Part shown: one piece after another, positions 34,801 to 42,419 of the stretch
Position numbering within the stretch: position 1 is the first letter of the stretch
Layout: each line of letters starts with the position of its first letter
Source of the DNA: Treponema sp. UBA4377
Lineage (GTDB): Bacteria > Spirochaetota > Spirochaetia > Treponematales > Treponemataceae
Direction of reading: 5' to 3'
NCBI GenBank assembly: GCA_002391235.1
Contig: DGRX01000029.1
Location: forward strand, 52,955 to 116,954
Length of the DNA: 64,000 nt
The notes under the pieces: generated by a model
What the model was told of the DNA's origin: nothing
The model's database searches: none
Seen by the model: only the letters and a program-made list of their open reading frames with translations
Program-made: the position numbers and the translations under genes

Positions 34801-35649
34801 ATGAAAGTTTCAAAAGTTCAAGGGAAACTTGAGCTTAAGAATTCAGGCGGGCTTTCGCTTTTTTTCATCGGAGCGGGGAGCGCCTTTTCAAAAGTAAATT
34901 TTCAGAATAACGTTCTCTTTATAAAGGGCAAGAACCATGTCCTTATCGATTGCGGAAATCTTTGCGCGATGGCGATTTCTCAGTTTGGAGCGCAGATTTC
35001 CGACGTTCGGAACATTTTCCTCACCCATTCCCACGCCGACCACATTGGCGGAATGGAAGAAGTGGCCTTTACCGATTACTATTCTAAAAAGGAAAGGCCC
35101 GTCGTGATCATCGACGACAAGTACAAAAAAACATTGTGGAACGATTCCTTGCGCGGCGGCTTGGGCTACAGCAAAACTTATGACGGCAAGGTCATGGATT
35201 TTGACGACTTTTTTATCCAGCAAAAGCCGGAGCGGATTCGCAAAGGAAAGCATTGGTACCAGCATGCAGTCGTAGGAGGAAAGAACGGCATCGACCTAAA
35301 GATTTTTGAAACCGCCCATTCAAACGTCCGAGACGCGCGAGGAAGGCGTTTTCATTCATGCGGAGTTGTAGTGGACGACAGAATCCTTTTTACCAGCGAC
35401 ACGCAGTTCAATCCAAAGCAGCTGGACGAGCTTATGGCTGACTTTGACATTGAATGGATTTTCCACGACTCGTGCTTCAAGAAGAATGAAGTTCACGCAA
35501 GCTACGGCGAGCTTAAGACTTTGCCCGCCGACATAAAGAAAAAAATTTATTTGTGCCACTACGACGAAAGGCTTGCCGGCGTAGACGCAAAAAAAGACGG
35601 CTTTGTCGCTTTTGTAAAGCGCGGCTATTATTACAATTTTGATTTATAA
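34801..35649 (+). CDS. MBL-fold metallo-hydrolase (RNase Z-like)
   Basis: A 282-residue metallo-beta-lactamase-fold protein. The metal-binding motif LTHSHADHIGG is near residue 80; later ligands lie in FETAHSNVRD, LFTSDTQF and LCHYDERL. It resembles RNase Z-type and related hydrolases by fold; the substrate is not determined. A TATAAT box and a CGAGGAA ribosome site precede the ATG. It ends at the base before a tRNA gene, which would suit a tRNA-processing role, but adjacency alone is weak evidence. Confidence 0.8.
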   Translation: MKVSKVQGKLELKNSGGLSLFFIGAGSAFSKVNFQNNVLFIKGKNHVLIDCGNLCAMAISQFGAQISDVRNIFLTHSHADHIGGMEEVAFTDYYSKKERPVVIIDDKYKKTLWNDSLRGGLGYSKTYDGKVMDFDDFFIQQKPERIRKGKHWYQHAVVGGKNGIDLKIFETAHSNVRDARGRRFHSCGVVVDDRILFTSDTQFNPKQLDELMADFDIEWIFHDSCFKKNEVHASYGELKTLPADIKKKIYLCHYDERLAGVDAKKDGFVAFVKRGYYYNFDL

Positions 35650-35723
35650 GGTCCATTAGCTCAACTGGATAGAGCGGCCGCCTCCTAAGCGGCAGGTTGT
35701 GTGTTCGATTCACATATGGGCCA
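35650..35723 (+). tRNA. tRNA-Arg (anticodon CCU)
   Basis: A 74-nt cloverleaf. The acceptor stem is GGTCCAT / ATGGGCC with one G-T pair. The D-stem is GCTC/GAGC, the anticodon stem GCCGC/GCGGC with loop CTCCTAA (anticodon CCT), and the T-arm is GTGTG-TTCGATT-CACAT. The CCA tail is not encoded. Confidence 0.95.
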
Positions 35724-35736
35724 TATATTATAGAGT

Positions 35737-35853
35737 AAAAAAACACAGACATGAGGGGCGGGACGCAGAAAAAAAATTAGGGAGGGTTCCCTATGGGAAG
35801 GTCCCTGATTTTTTTTCGTCGCTGGGACCCGCTTATTAAGTCTGTGTTTTTTT
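35737..35853. terminator. Large nested hairpin, probable bidirectional terminator (tRNA-Arg / GH3 gene)
   Basis: A 117-nt palindrome. The outer 14-bp stem pairs A-rich ...CACAGAC (35737-35750) with GTCTGTG...T-run (35840-35853). A middle stem pairs 35758-35783 with 35802-35832, with several mismatches. The inner hairpin is TTCCC-TAT-GGGAA (35787-35799). Flanking A- and T-runs would end transcription from both sides. It is far longer than an ordinary terminator, so a small RNA or a short mobile palindrome is also possible. Confidence 0.65.
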
Positions 35854-37674
35854 TTAGTCAAACAGCGCTTGTATGGCGCGGGCGTAACCGATTTGAGTGT
35901 AGTTGTAAAGCGCGGTCCAGCCAAAGCCGTCTTCCGCCGAAAATATTTTTTTGTCGTAAGGAAGGTTCATGCTTGCGGCAACGGTTTTTTCCGCGGCGCC
36001 GGCCTTTTTTATTTCTTTTGCAAGCGCGGCGGGGTAGGCGGCTTGCCACAATTTTTTGTCCTTCACCGCGTTCCCTGTAAGGTGAGTGAAAACCAAGATT
36101 AGGTCCGCGCCCTTTATCTTTGCCTTGTCGGCGGCGGAAACGCTTTTTCTTTCTTCGTAGCAGACAAAGTCCGCGTTTTCGGCTCCGCGCGCCGCAAACT
36201 GTTTTTGCAGGATTTCAGCCTTGTCTTGGAAGGGGACAAAGACCGCGATTCTTTTTCGGCCGGAGCGGAGCGTTTTTTTGAGGCTGTCGGAGTTTATGTT
36301 GCTAAATGAGGCGCGGGCCGCGTCGATTTGGATTTGCGCGCAAGTTTGGGCGGCCTCTTGCTTTCGCTCCTTGTCCATCGGAACGATTTTTTGCGGCAGC
36401 GGAACAATTCGCGCGCCGGCTTCTTTGTCGGCTGCGATTTTTATAAGGCCAGCCTTTTGCTTTAGCTCCAAAACGCGGACGACCGCCGCGTCAAGCGCCT
36501 TGCTGTCCAAGGCTCCGCTTTGAAGCGCCGCTTCCACCTTTTCAAAAAAATCTTCCAAAAATTCCAAGTCTTTTTTTGAGTAAACGTTTATCGGATTGAT
36601 GATCAAGTCGCAGCCCGCGTTTACGGCAAGGACAAAGCTTTCGTCAGGCGACCAAGAGTCAAAAATCGCCTTCATGTCCATCGCGTCGCTTATTATCGCT
36701 CCCTTGTAGTCCAAGGAGCCGCGCAAAATCTTTGTGAGGATTTTTTTTGAAAGCGTCGCGGGCGCAGTGATTTTTTTGTTTTCCTTGCTGGACTGCAGTT
36801 TTGTTTTGTCCAAGCGCGGGCATTGGATGTGCGCGGTCATTATCAGCGGAATGCCGTTTTTTATGTTTTCTTTGAACGGAAGGGCCTCGCGCTTTTTCCA
36901 TTTTGCAAGCGAGGAATTTATTTGAGGCAAGTCCAAGTGCGAGTCGACCGATGTGTCGCCGTGGCCCGGAAAATGCTTGGCGCAAGCCAAAACGCCCGCG
37001 TCCAAAAGTCCCTGGCTAAAAGCCGCCGAAAATTCCGCCGCCTCTTTTGGGTCGCTGGAAAAGCTTCTGATGCCGATGACCGGATTTTGCGGGTTAGAGG
37101 CCACGTCGCAAACAGGCGCCAAGTCCGCGTTGATTCCGTAGTCAAGCAAAAGCTGGCCGTTGGCTCTTCCGCACAAAAAGGCGTTTCGCGGGTCGCCTGT
37201 CTTTCCGATGGCCATCGCGCTGGGCGTTGAATAGTCAAGGACGCGGGCCACGTTTCCGCCCTCTTGGTCGGCAAAGAACAAAAGGGGAGCGTTGCCTCCG
37301 TCAAGCGCGGCGGAGTTTAGGTCGCGGATGAACTTTTTTGCTTGCGCGGCGTCGGTCATGTTTTCGCCGAATAGTATTATGGAGCCGATGTAGTAGTCGC
37401 GGACTGTTTTGTACATCGCGGAATTTATTTTGTTCACCGGCGCGAATATTTTTGGATTTTCGGCGGCTAGGGCAGGCTTGTATTCCTTGTGGCCCAAGGG
37501 GGAGTCGGTCCAAAAGCGGAAATTCATTACGCACAAGGCTCCGATCTTTTGCCGCGCGGTCATCGACTGGACGCATTCGCGCAAGGCGCTTTTTTCCGCC
37601 GCGCTTTGGGCTTTTAGTGGGAGCGAAGAAAAAAAAGCCAGAGACAACAATGCCACAAAAATAATCTTTTTCAT
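35854..37674 (-). CDS. Glycoside hydrolase family 3 protein (beta-N-acetylhexosaminidase, NagZ-like)
   Basis: A 606-residue exported enzyme. It has a signal peptide (MKKIIFVALLSLAFFSSLPL...KAQS) and a GH3 catalytic domain with LLFFADQEGGNVARV, DLAPVCDVASNP, AKHFPGHGDTSVDSH (NagZ His/Asp loop) and AIISDAMDMKAI (nucleophile Asp). These motifs fit beta-N-acetylglucosaminidases that act on peptidoglycan or chitin fragments. The 200-residue C-terminal part is a GH3 C-terminal-like domain. I set the start at 37674 at the signal peptide; the longer frame to 37797 is unlikely. A TATAAT lies about 20 bp upstream. Confidence 0.88.
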   Translation of the reverse strand: MKKIIFVALLSLAFFSSLPLKAQSAAEKSALRECVQSMTARQKIGALCVMNFRFWTDSPLGHKEYKPALAAENPKIFAPVNKINSAMYKTVRDYYIGSIILFGENMTDAAQAKKFIRDLNSAALDGGNAPLLFFADQEGGNVARVLDYSTPSAMAIGKTGDPRNAFLCGRANGQLLLDYGINADLAPVCDVASNPQNPVIGIRSFSSDPKEAAEFSAAFSQGLLDAGVLACAKHFPGHGDTSVDSHLDLPQINSSLAKWKKREALPFKENIKNGIPLIMTAHIQCPRLDKTKLQSSKENKKITAPATLSKKILTKILRGSLDYKGAIISDAMDMKAIFDSWSPDESFVLAVNAGCDLIINPINVYSKKDLEFLEDFFEKVEAALQSGALDSKALDAAVVRVLELKQKAGLIKIAADKEAGARIVPLPQKIVPMDKERKQEAAQTCAQIQIDAARASFSNINSDSLKKTLRSGRKRIAVFVPFQDKAEILQKQFAARGAENADFVCYEERKSVSAADKAKIKGADLILVFTHLTGNAVKDKKLWQAAYPAALAKEIKKAGAAEKTVAASMNLPYDKKIFSAEDGFGWTALYNYTQIGYARAIQALFD

Positions 37675-37774
37675 GTTTGTGTTTCGTTCGATATTATAGC
37701 GCATTTTTTGCAGAAAAAAATAACAATTTTTAAAAAAAATTCCAAAAATAAACGAAAATCTTGCAAAAAATGTA

Positions 37775-37780
37775 TATGTT
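37775..37780 (+). promoter_or_regulatory. Toxin-peptide -10 box, cassette A
   Basis: TATGTT is exactly 7 nt before GGAACGCC, where the mRNA should begin (37788). The equivalent boxes in the other copies are TATCTT (45009), TATGAT (52252) and TATGAT (58439), always with the same 7-nt gap. No good -35 box is present, only a conserved A-rich stretch. Confidence 0.55.
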
Positions 37781-37850
37781 ATATAGTGGAACGCCACAGC
37801 GTGTGGCAGGCCGCCTCTTGATTCTTAGAAATTAGGAGGCCTCGCGGAAC

Positions 37851-37940
37851 ATGACAAGCTACGAAGTCGCGACTTTGGTCGTCGCAATTCTATCTTTGAT
37901 TGTAAACGCGATCGCTCTCTTCCAAAACATGAAGAAATAG
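37851..37940 (+). CDS. Type I toxin-like hydrophobic peptide, cassette A
   Basis: A 29-residue peptide starting MTSYEVATLVV and ending ALFQNMKK: one transmembrane helix with polar YE/D at the N-terminus and a basic tail. It resembles in design the Fst/TxpA/holin-like type I toxins. The 5' leader folds 37813-37823 against 37830-37840 into an 11-bp hairpin that buries the GGAGG ribosome site (37835-37839). It is followed by a shared terminator, with a convergent RNA gene on the other strand. Three sister copies in the window differ mostly by conservative changes, which supports translation. Toxicity is untested. Confidence 0.8.
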   Translation: MTSYEVATLVVAILSLIVNAIALFQNMKK

Positions 37941-37942
37941 CG

Positions 37943-37987
37943 AAAAAAAAGCCTGCCCGTAGTGTGTCTAGCCTCGGACAGGCTTTT
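37943..37987. terminator. Shared bidirectional terminator, cassette A
   Basis: The stem AGCCTG.CCG / CGG.CAGGCT is flanked by an A-run on the left and a T-run on the right. It ends both the peptide mRNA and the convergent RNA, so the two transcripts are fully complementary here. Confidence 0.85.
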
Positions 37988-38035
37988 AAGCAAGCCACAA
38001 GAGGCGGCCGCATCGCTGTGGCGTTCCTCTCTTTA
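37943..38035 (-). ncRNA. Putative antitoxin RNA, cassette A
   Basis: The minus-strand promoter is TTGACT (38070-38065), a 17-bp spacer and TAAGAT (38047-38042). The predicted RNA is about 93 nt. Its first 40 nt include GGAACGCCACAGCGATG and GGCCGCCTCTTG, nearly the same as the start of the peptide mRNA. It therefore carries a copy of the anti-Shine-Dalgarno arm and could pair in trans with the ribosome site. It also overlaps the mRNA over the terminator. Confidence 0.7.
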
Positions 38036-38091
38036 CTCAATATCTTAGCGCGCAAAGCCCCAAAAGTCAAGGAAAAAAAGCGCATGCCATA

Positions 38092-38121
38092 AAAAAAGCC
38101 GCCCCTTACGGGGCGGCTTAT
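38092..38121 (-). terminator. Terminator of porin-like gene 1
   Basis: GCCGCCCC-TTAC-GGGGCGGC, preceded on the plus strand by seven A, so it works for the minus strand. Similar terminators follow the two paralogues. Confidence 0.9.
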
Positions 38122-38140
38122 AGGACTAACCTAAACTAGA

Positions 38141-39382
38141 TTAGAACGAGATTTGGGCGCGAACCGGAACAGCCCAAACCAAGGAGTCTGTCTTGTCGCC
38201 GCTAACAATCTGAAGCTGAGAGGCTGTTGACACAGCCTTGTCGCCAAGAGTTTTGGCTCCCTGGAAGCCGATTCCCAAAGAAGCGTTAGAGCCGCAAGCG
38301 CATGTAAGACCAACGAGGAAGCTAATTTGTGAGTCAACGTCGTTGTTGGGCATCAACATGCGGAAGTCGGCAACAGCGCCAAGAGCGTCGCTGATGGCAT
38401 AGTCAAGGCCAACGCCAAATGACATGGCAGGATCAACTGATTTACCATTAATTTTTGTATCTCCGTTGAACATCGCCATCGCGAAGTCAGCAGAAACTTT
38501 GAAAGCCTCAGTGATTCCGTAAGAAACACCCAAGGCAACCTTCAACATATTGTTGCCATTAAGCGTCGCTTTGCCGTTATCATCTACGAGACTGCGAGTT
38601 TTCCAATAATCAGAGCTTGCCAAAGTAAAGGCAACTCCTACTGTAGCGGTAAGCTTGTCAACAGCTGTCAAGTCAAAGGCGGCCTCGATTGTTCCGTTCT
38701 TTTTGGCGTCGCCATCGGCGGAATACTGACCAATAAGACCGGCCTTGATAACGCCGATTCCTTCGATTGTGTAGGCGGCTCCGATTTTTCCGTTGCCAAA
38801 TGCCTTGTAAGTGTCATTGGCGTTAGAAGGAGAATTCCACTTCCATACATTATCACCTGTTCCTGTTGACTTTTCCTCCGTCCAGAAAAGCGGAACAGAA
38901 GCAAAAATCTTGAGGGCCTCAATGGGGGTGATTTGAAGACCAAGTCCATTCGAGTCGTATTTGCTGAAAGTGAGTCCTTCGCCCCAGAAACCGTCTACGC
39001 CTGTGTTCGGGCGGAGCCAGTTCCAAGATCCAAAGCAAAGGTCGCCGCGGACGCCAAAGCTGTTGTCCATGAGTCCAACGATAACTTTTACCTGCTCAAC
39101 AGGCTTGATCCAAAATGCATTTGGCGCGAATGTGTCGATTTTTCCGTTGTCGATGGAAACGCCCATGTCCATTCCGGCCTTTCCGTCGTCAGAAGTCCAG
39201 CCTACTGAGAAGCGAGCCGGTCTCCAGCCGCCCCATGGGTTTGTAACACCGCTCTTCATTACGTCACCGTTTGACGCAACAAGTGTCGGAAAGTTGCAAA
39301 GCCAAGCTCCAAATGAAACCTCAGCGAAGGCTGAAGTCGCTACCATAGCAGCAAGCGCCAAAGCGCCAATCAATTTTTTCAT
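38141..39382 (-). CDS. Outer-membrane porin-like protein, paralogue 1
   Basis: A 413-residue protein. The signal peptide is MKKLIGALALAAMVATSAFA, followed by FGAWLCNFPTLVA, a conserved NPWGGWRPAR, SWNWLRPNTGVDGFWGEG, and repeated beta-strand/turn units. The C-terminus is VRAQISF with terminal Phe, the barrel-assembly signal. The family looks treponeme-specific; function as a porin or adhesin is inferred. The first 62 nt of coding DNA, silent sites included, are the same as in paralogues 2 and 3. The gene is followed by terminator 38092-38121 and preceded by a 144-bp region shared with paralogue 3. An AAGGGAGG ribosome site precedes the ATG. Confidence 0.8.
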   Translation of the reverse strand: MKKLIGALALAAMVATSAFAEVSFGAWLCNFPTLVASNGDVMKSGVTNPWGGWRPARFSVGWTSDDGKAGMDMGVSIDNGKIDTFAPNAFWIKPVEQVKVIVGLMDNSFGVRGDLCFGSWNWLRPNTGVDGFWGEGLTFSKYDSNGLGLQITPIEALKIFASVPLFWTEEKSTGTGDNVWKWNSPSNANDTYKAFGNGKIGAAYTIEGIGVIKAGLIGQYSADGDAKKNGTIEAAFDLTAVDKLTATVGVAFTLASSDYWKTRSLVDDNGKATLNGNNMLKVALGVSYGITEAFKVSADFAMAMFNGDTKINGKSVDPAMSFGVGLDYAISDALGAVADFRMLMPNNDVDSQISFLVGLTCACGSNASLGIGFQGAKTLGDKAVSTASQLQIVSGDKTDSLVWAVPVRAQISF

Positions 39383-39526
39383 AATGAAAAAACCTCCCTT
39401 TTTTTTAGAGACTCGTTTTTAAAAAAAGGGCAAAATTCGCGAATTTTGGGGCAAATATAACAAGTTATTTAAAACTTTCGCGCAAAATTTTTGAAAATTC
39501 GTAAAAAAAATAACAAAATAAAGGTA
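39383..39526 (-). repeat. Conserved 144-bp upstream region of porin-like genes, copy 1
   Basis: It aligns without gaps with 58193-58336 and differs at roughly a dozen positions by eye. It contains the ribosome site, a long AT-rich leader and a TTATATT-like -10 region (about 39455). Conservation stops abruptly at AAGGTA, suggesting duplication or gene conversion that included the promoter. Confidence 0.8.
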
Positions 39527-39623
39527 TAGGCAACAAAAGTAAAGAGTTATGGCGGAGTGTTTTCTGTTTTTGCAAGGAATTTTTAAATTTTTTTTTCAAA
39601 AAAAGCCAAAAATAGGTAAAGCG

Positions 39624-39713
39624 AAAAGGAAAAGCCTGCCCAGCGTCTAACCTCGGCAGGCTTTTAACATAAACCAAAAGAGGCGGCCGCCACTGTGGCG
39701 CTCCGCTTCTCTC
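39624..39713 (-). ncRNA. Orphan antitoxin RNA (cassette E, toxin deleted)
   Basis: The right half of the cassette is intact: promoter TTGACA (39749-39744), an 18-bp spacer and TAGAAC (39725-39720), the GGAGCGCCACAGTGG start, GGCCGCCTCTT, and the terminator. The peptide gene is missing. On the left, an A-rich GCCAAAA stretch like the toxin promoter joins directly to GGTAAAGCGAAAAGG, the sequence that follows the stop codon in the other copies. An internal deletion is therefore likely. The RNA could still act on sister mRNAs. Confidence 0.65.
39630..39666. terminator. Bidirectional terminator of cassette E
   Basis: AGCCTGCC...GGCAGGCT with an A-run to the left (broken by GG) and TTTT to the right. 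It is closely related to the terminator of cassette D. Confidence 0.75.
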
Positions 39714-39759
39714 TCTTTCGTTCTACCACTGTCATTCTCTTTTTGTCAAGTTTTTCCCA

Positions 39760-39788
39760 TTGAATTTTATTCTATGTTTCATTATAAT
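39760..39788 (+). promoter_or_regulatory. fusA promoter
   Basis: TTGAAT (39760-39765), a 17-bp spacer and a perfect TATAAT (39783-39788). It is back to back with the orphan antitoxin RNA promoter, 10 bp away. Confidence 0.75.
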
Positions 39789-39849
39789 ATAGAGGCAAAA
39801 AAACGACGGCAGGCCTTAAATTCTGGATAGCCGTACTGTTGGAGTTATT

Positions 39850-41904
39850 ATGTCTTTGGAAAAAATGCGCAACATCGGAATCATGGCCCACATCGACGCG
39901 GGAAAAACCACGACCACCGAACGAATTCTTTACTATACAAAAAAGATTCACAAAATAGGCGAGATTGACGACGGACAGGCCACGATGGACTGGATGGCGC
40001 AGGAACAGGAGCGCGGAATCACGATTTGTTCTGCCGCCACGACAACCTATTGGAAAGACTATCAAATCAACATAATCGACACGCCCGGCCACGTTGACTT
40101 TACGGCGGAAGTCGAGCGCAGCCTCCGCGTCCTTGACGGCGCCGTGTGCGTTTTGTGCGCGGTTGACGGCGTTCAGCCCCAGACCGAAACCGTATGGAAG
40201 CAGGCCGACGAGTTCAACGTTCCCCGCATTTGCTACATGAACAAGATGGACAGAATCGGAGCCGACTTCTTTGGCTCGATGGAAGACGTTCACAACAAGT
40301 TTGGCGTGGAATGCGTCGCGCTCCAAATCCCGATCGGCCAAGGCGGCGACTTTGAGGGCGTGATTGACCTTTTAAAAATGAAGGAAATCCGCTGGGACGC
40401 TGAAAGCGAAGGCGAAAAATTCACCGAAAGCGACATTGACCCAAGCCGCTTGGACGAGGCCAACGAGTGGCGCGAAAAGTTGGTGGACGCGGTGGCCTCT
40501 AGCGACGACGCTCTTGCCGAGTTTTACTTGGAAGGAAAGGAAATCACGGTGGAGCAATTAAAGGCCGCGCTCCGAAAGGGAACGATAAGCCGCGCCTTTG
40601 TTCCATTCGTCATGGGAAGCTCGCGCCACAACCAGGGCGTGCAGCCGCTTATCGACGCGGTCGTCGACTACCTTCCGGCCCCGGACGAAATTCCTCCGGC
40701 CAAGGGCGTTCACGTAAAGCGCGACAAGACAGAGGACGTAGAAGTTCCCTGCAAGGAAAACGGCCAGGCCCTTGGCCTTGTCTTTAAAATCCAGTACGAC
40801 CGCGAGATGGGCCCCCTTTGCTACGTCCGCATGTATTCAGGAAAAATCGCGGCCGGAACGCAAGTCTTTAACGTAGGAAAGAAAAAGAGGGAGCGCGTGA
40901 ACCGCATTTTGCGCATGCACGCCGACAAGTCCGAGCCGCTAGAGAGCGTTTCAGCGGGCGACATCGCGGTCTTCATCGGCCTTAAATTGGCGCAGACCGG
41001 AGACAGCCTTGGAAGCGAAGGCTTCCCGGTTCTCTTGGAAAGCGTAAACTTCCCCGAGCCTGTAATCAGCGTCGCCATAGAGCCGGACTCAATCAGCGAG
41101 CGCGACAAGCTTAACGAAACTTTGGAAATACTTTCGCGCGAAGACCCCACGTTTACCCATAAAGAGGACGCGGAGACCGGCCAAATGATTATCAGCGGCA
41201 TGGGCGAGCTGCACCTTGACGTTTTGGTCACCCGCATGAAGGACGACTTTGGCGTAAAGGCGCGCGTAGGCTCTCCGCAGGTCACTTACCGCGAGGCCGT
41301 CACCGCCGAGTCCACCGCGACCGAAAACTACAGCCGCGTCCTTGGCGGAAAGGAAAACACGGCCGGAATCACCGTCACCGTCTCTCCGCGCGAAACAGGT
41401 TCGGGCAACAGCTACGAATGCGCCGTCCACAATTCCGCAATCCCTGAAGAAATTTACGAGGCCGTCAAAAACGGCTTTGAAAGCGCCTTGTCCGCCGGAA
41501 TCAGCTACGGCTATCCTTGCGCCGACACCGCGGTCCGCGTCACCGCGCTTGACTACAACGAGCTTACCTCGACGACCTTTGCATTTGAGGCTTGCGCCGT
41601 GGCCGCCTTTGACAAGGCTTGCAAGAACGCCGCGCCCGAGCTTTTGGAGCCTGTAATGGACGTTGAAATTTCCTGCCCTAAGGAATTTGTAGGCGAGGCG
41701 ATGAGCCAAGTGACCCAGCGCGGCGGAATGATTATGGGCCAGGATTCCAAGCCCAGCGCGGAATTGATTCACTGCGAGGCGCCGATGGCCAAAATGTTCG
41801 GCTTTAGCACCAACTTGCGCAGCGTGACCCAAGGCCGAGCCAGCTTCCAAATGGAGTTCAGCCACTTCCAAGTAAAGGTCGGCGGACTCGGCAGCGCGTA
41901 CTAG
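39850..41904 (+). CDS. fusA: Elongation factor G
   Basis: A 684-residue translation GTPase that drives translocation. G motifs are AHIDAGKTTTTERIL, the switch II DTPGHVDFT, and NKMDRIGADF. Switch I has QERGITI. The C-terminal domains end with TQGRASFQMEFSHFQV, typical of EF-G domain IV/V. Spirochaetes often carry two EF-G paralogues, one for translocation and one for ribosome recycling; which this is cannot be settled here. It has its own consensus promoter and a GTTGGAG ribosome site. Confidence 0.95.
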   Translation: MSLEKMRNIGIMAHIDAGKTTTTERILYYTKKIHKIGEIDDGQATMDWMAQEQERGITICSAATTTYWKDYQINIIDTPGHVDFTAEVERSLRVLDGAVCVLCAVDGVQPQTETVWKQADEFNVPRICYMNKMDRIGADFFGSMEDVHNKFGVECVALQIPIGQGGDFEGVIDLLKMKEIRWDAESEGEKFTESDIDPSRLDEANEWREKLVDAVASSDDALAEFYLEGKEITVEQLKAALRKGTISRAFVPFVMGSSRHNQGVQPLIDAVVDYLPAPDEIPPAKGVHVKRDKTEDVEVPCKENGQALGLVFKIQYDREMGPLCYVRMYSGKIAAGTQVFNVGKKKRERVNRILRMHADKSEPLESVSAGDIAVFIGLKLAQTGDSLGSEGFPVLLESVNFPEPVISVAIEPDSISERDKLNETLEILSREDPTFTHKEDAETGQMIISGMGELHLDVLVTRMKDDFGVKARVGSPQVTYREAVTAESTATENYSRVLGGKENTAGITVTVSPRETGSGNSYECAVHNSAIPEEIYEAVKNGFESALSAGISYGYPCADTAVRVTALDYNELTSTTFAFEACAVAAFDKACKNAAPELLEPVMDVEISCPKEFVGEAMSQVTQRGGMIMGQDSKPSAELIHCEAPMAKMFGFSTNLRSVTQGRASFQMEFSHFQVKVGGLGSAY

Positions 41905-41950
41905 CGCTGTCTTGACTTGCGGCTTTTGTTTGCGCTATAATTTAAGGATT

Positions 41951-42397
41951 ATGGGAACAAGATGTTTTGCAATGCTTAAACCTGGCGTGTTGAACCGCAG
42001 GTTGGTCGGCGAGGTTATCAGCCGGCTTGAAAACAAAGGCCTTAAATTGGTTGGCCTTAAAATGATGAATATTTCGCCCGAATTGGCGTCCAAGCATTAC
42101 GCCGAGCACAAGGGAAAGGCTTTTTACGATTCTCTCGTAGGATACATCACCAGCGGCCCGGTTGTGGCCATGTGCTGGCAGGGCGACGACTGCGTCACTT
42201 TGGTTCGAAAGTTGGTCGGCTCTACAAGCCCCGCCGAAGCCCATCCGGGAACGATTCGCGGCGACTTCTGCTGCCACACTCAGTACAATGTAATTCACGC
42301 TTCGGACTCAGACACAAGCGCCGAGCGCGAAATCAATTTGTTCTTTAAGCCGGAAGAGTTGATCGACTGGGAAGACAACGCTTCCATTTGGTTCTAA
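41951..42397 (+). CDS. ndk: Nucleoside diphosphate kinase
   Basis: A 148-residue enzyme that transfers phosphate among nucleotides. Signatures are MLKPGVLNRRLVGEVISRLE, HYAEHKGKAFYDSLVGYI, and the active-site His in YNVIHASDSDTSAEREI. The RBS-like AAGGAT precedes ATG 41951, and a TATAAT stands just before that. A longer frame starting at 41912 overlaps this promoter and is rejected. Confidence 0.94.
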   Translation: MGTRCFAMLKPGVLNRRLVGEVISRLENKGLKLVGLKMMNISPELASKHYAEHKGKAFYDSLVGYITSGPVVAMCWQGDDCVTLVRKLVGSTSPAEAHPGTIRGDFCCHTQYNVIHASDSDTSAEREINLFFKPEELIDWEDNASIWF

Positions 42398-42419
42398 TTT
42401 TTTTACAGAAGGCGTTGCG

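Noticed and set aside
37943..38035. Classical par/fst-type regulation through complementary direct repeats at the 5' ends
   Set aside because: The repeats are inverted, so the RNA 5' ends are alike, not complementary. Only the terminator region is fully complementary.
37752..38070. Interpreting the repeated cassette as a plain MITE because of its inverted-repeat ends
   Set aside because: The repeats coincide with the two transcription starts. The peptide frame is maintained by conservative changes and the hairpin shows compensation. I saw no clear target-site duplication. A mobile origin is still possible in addition.
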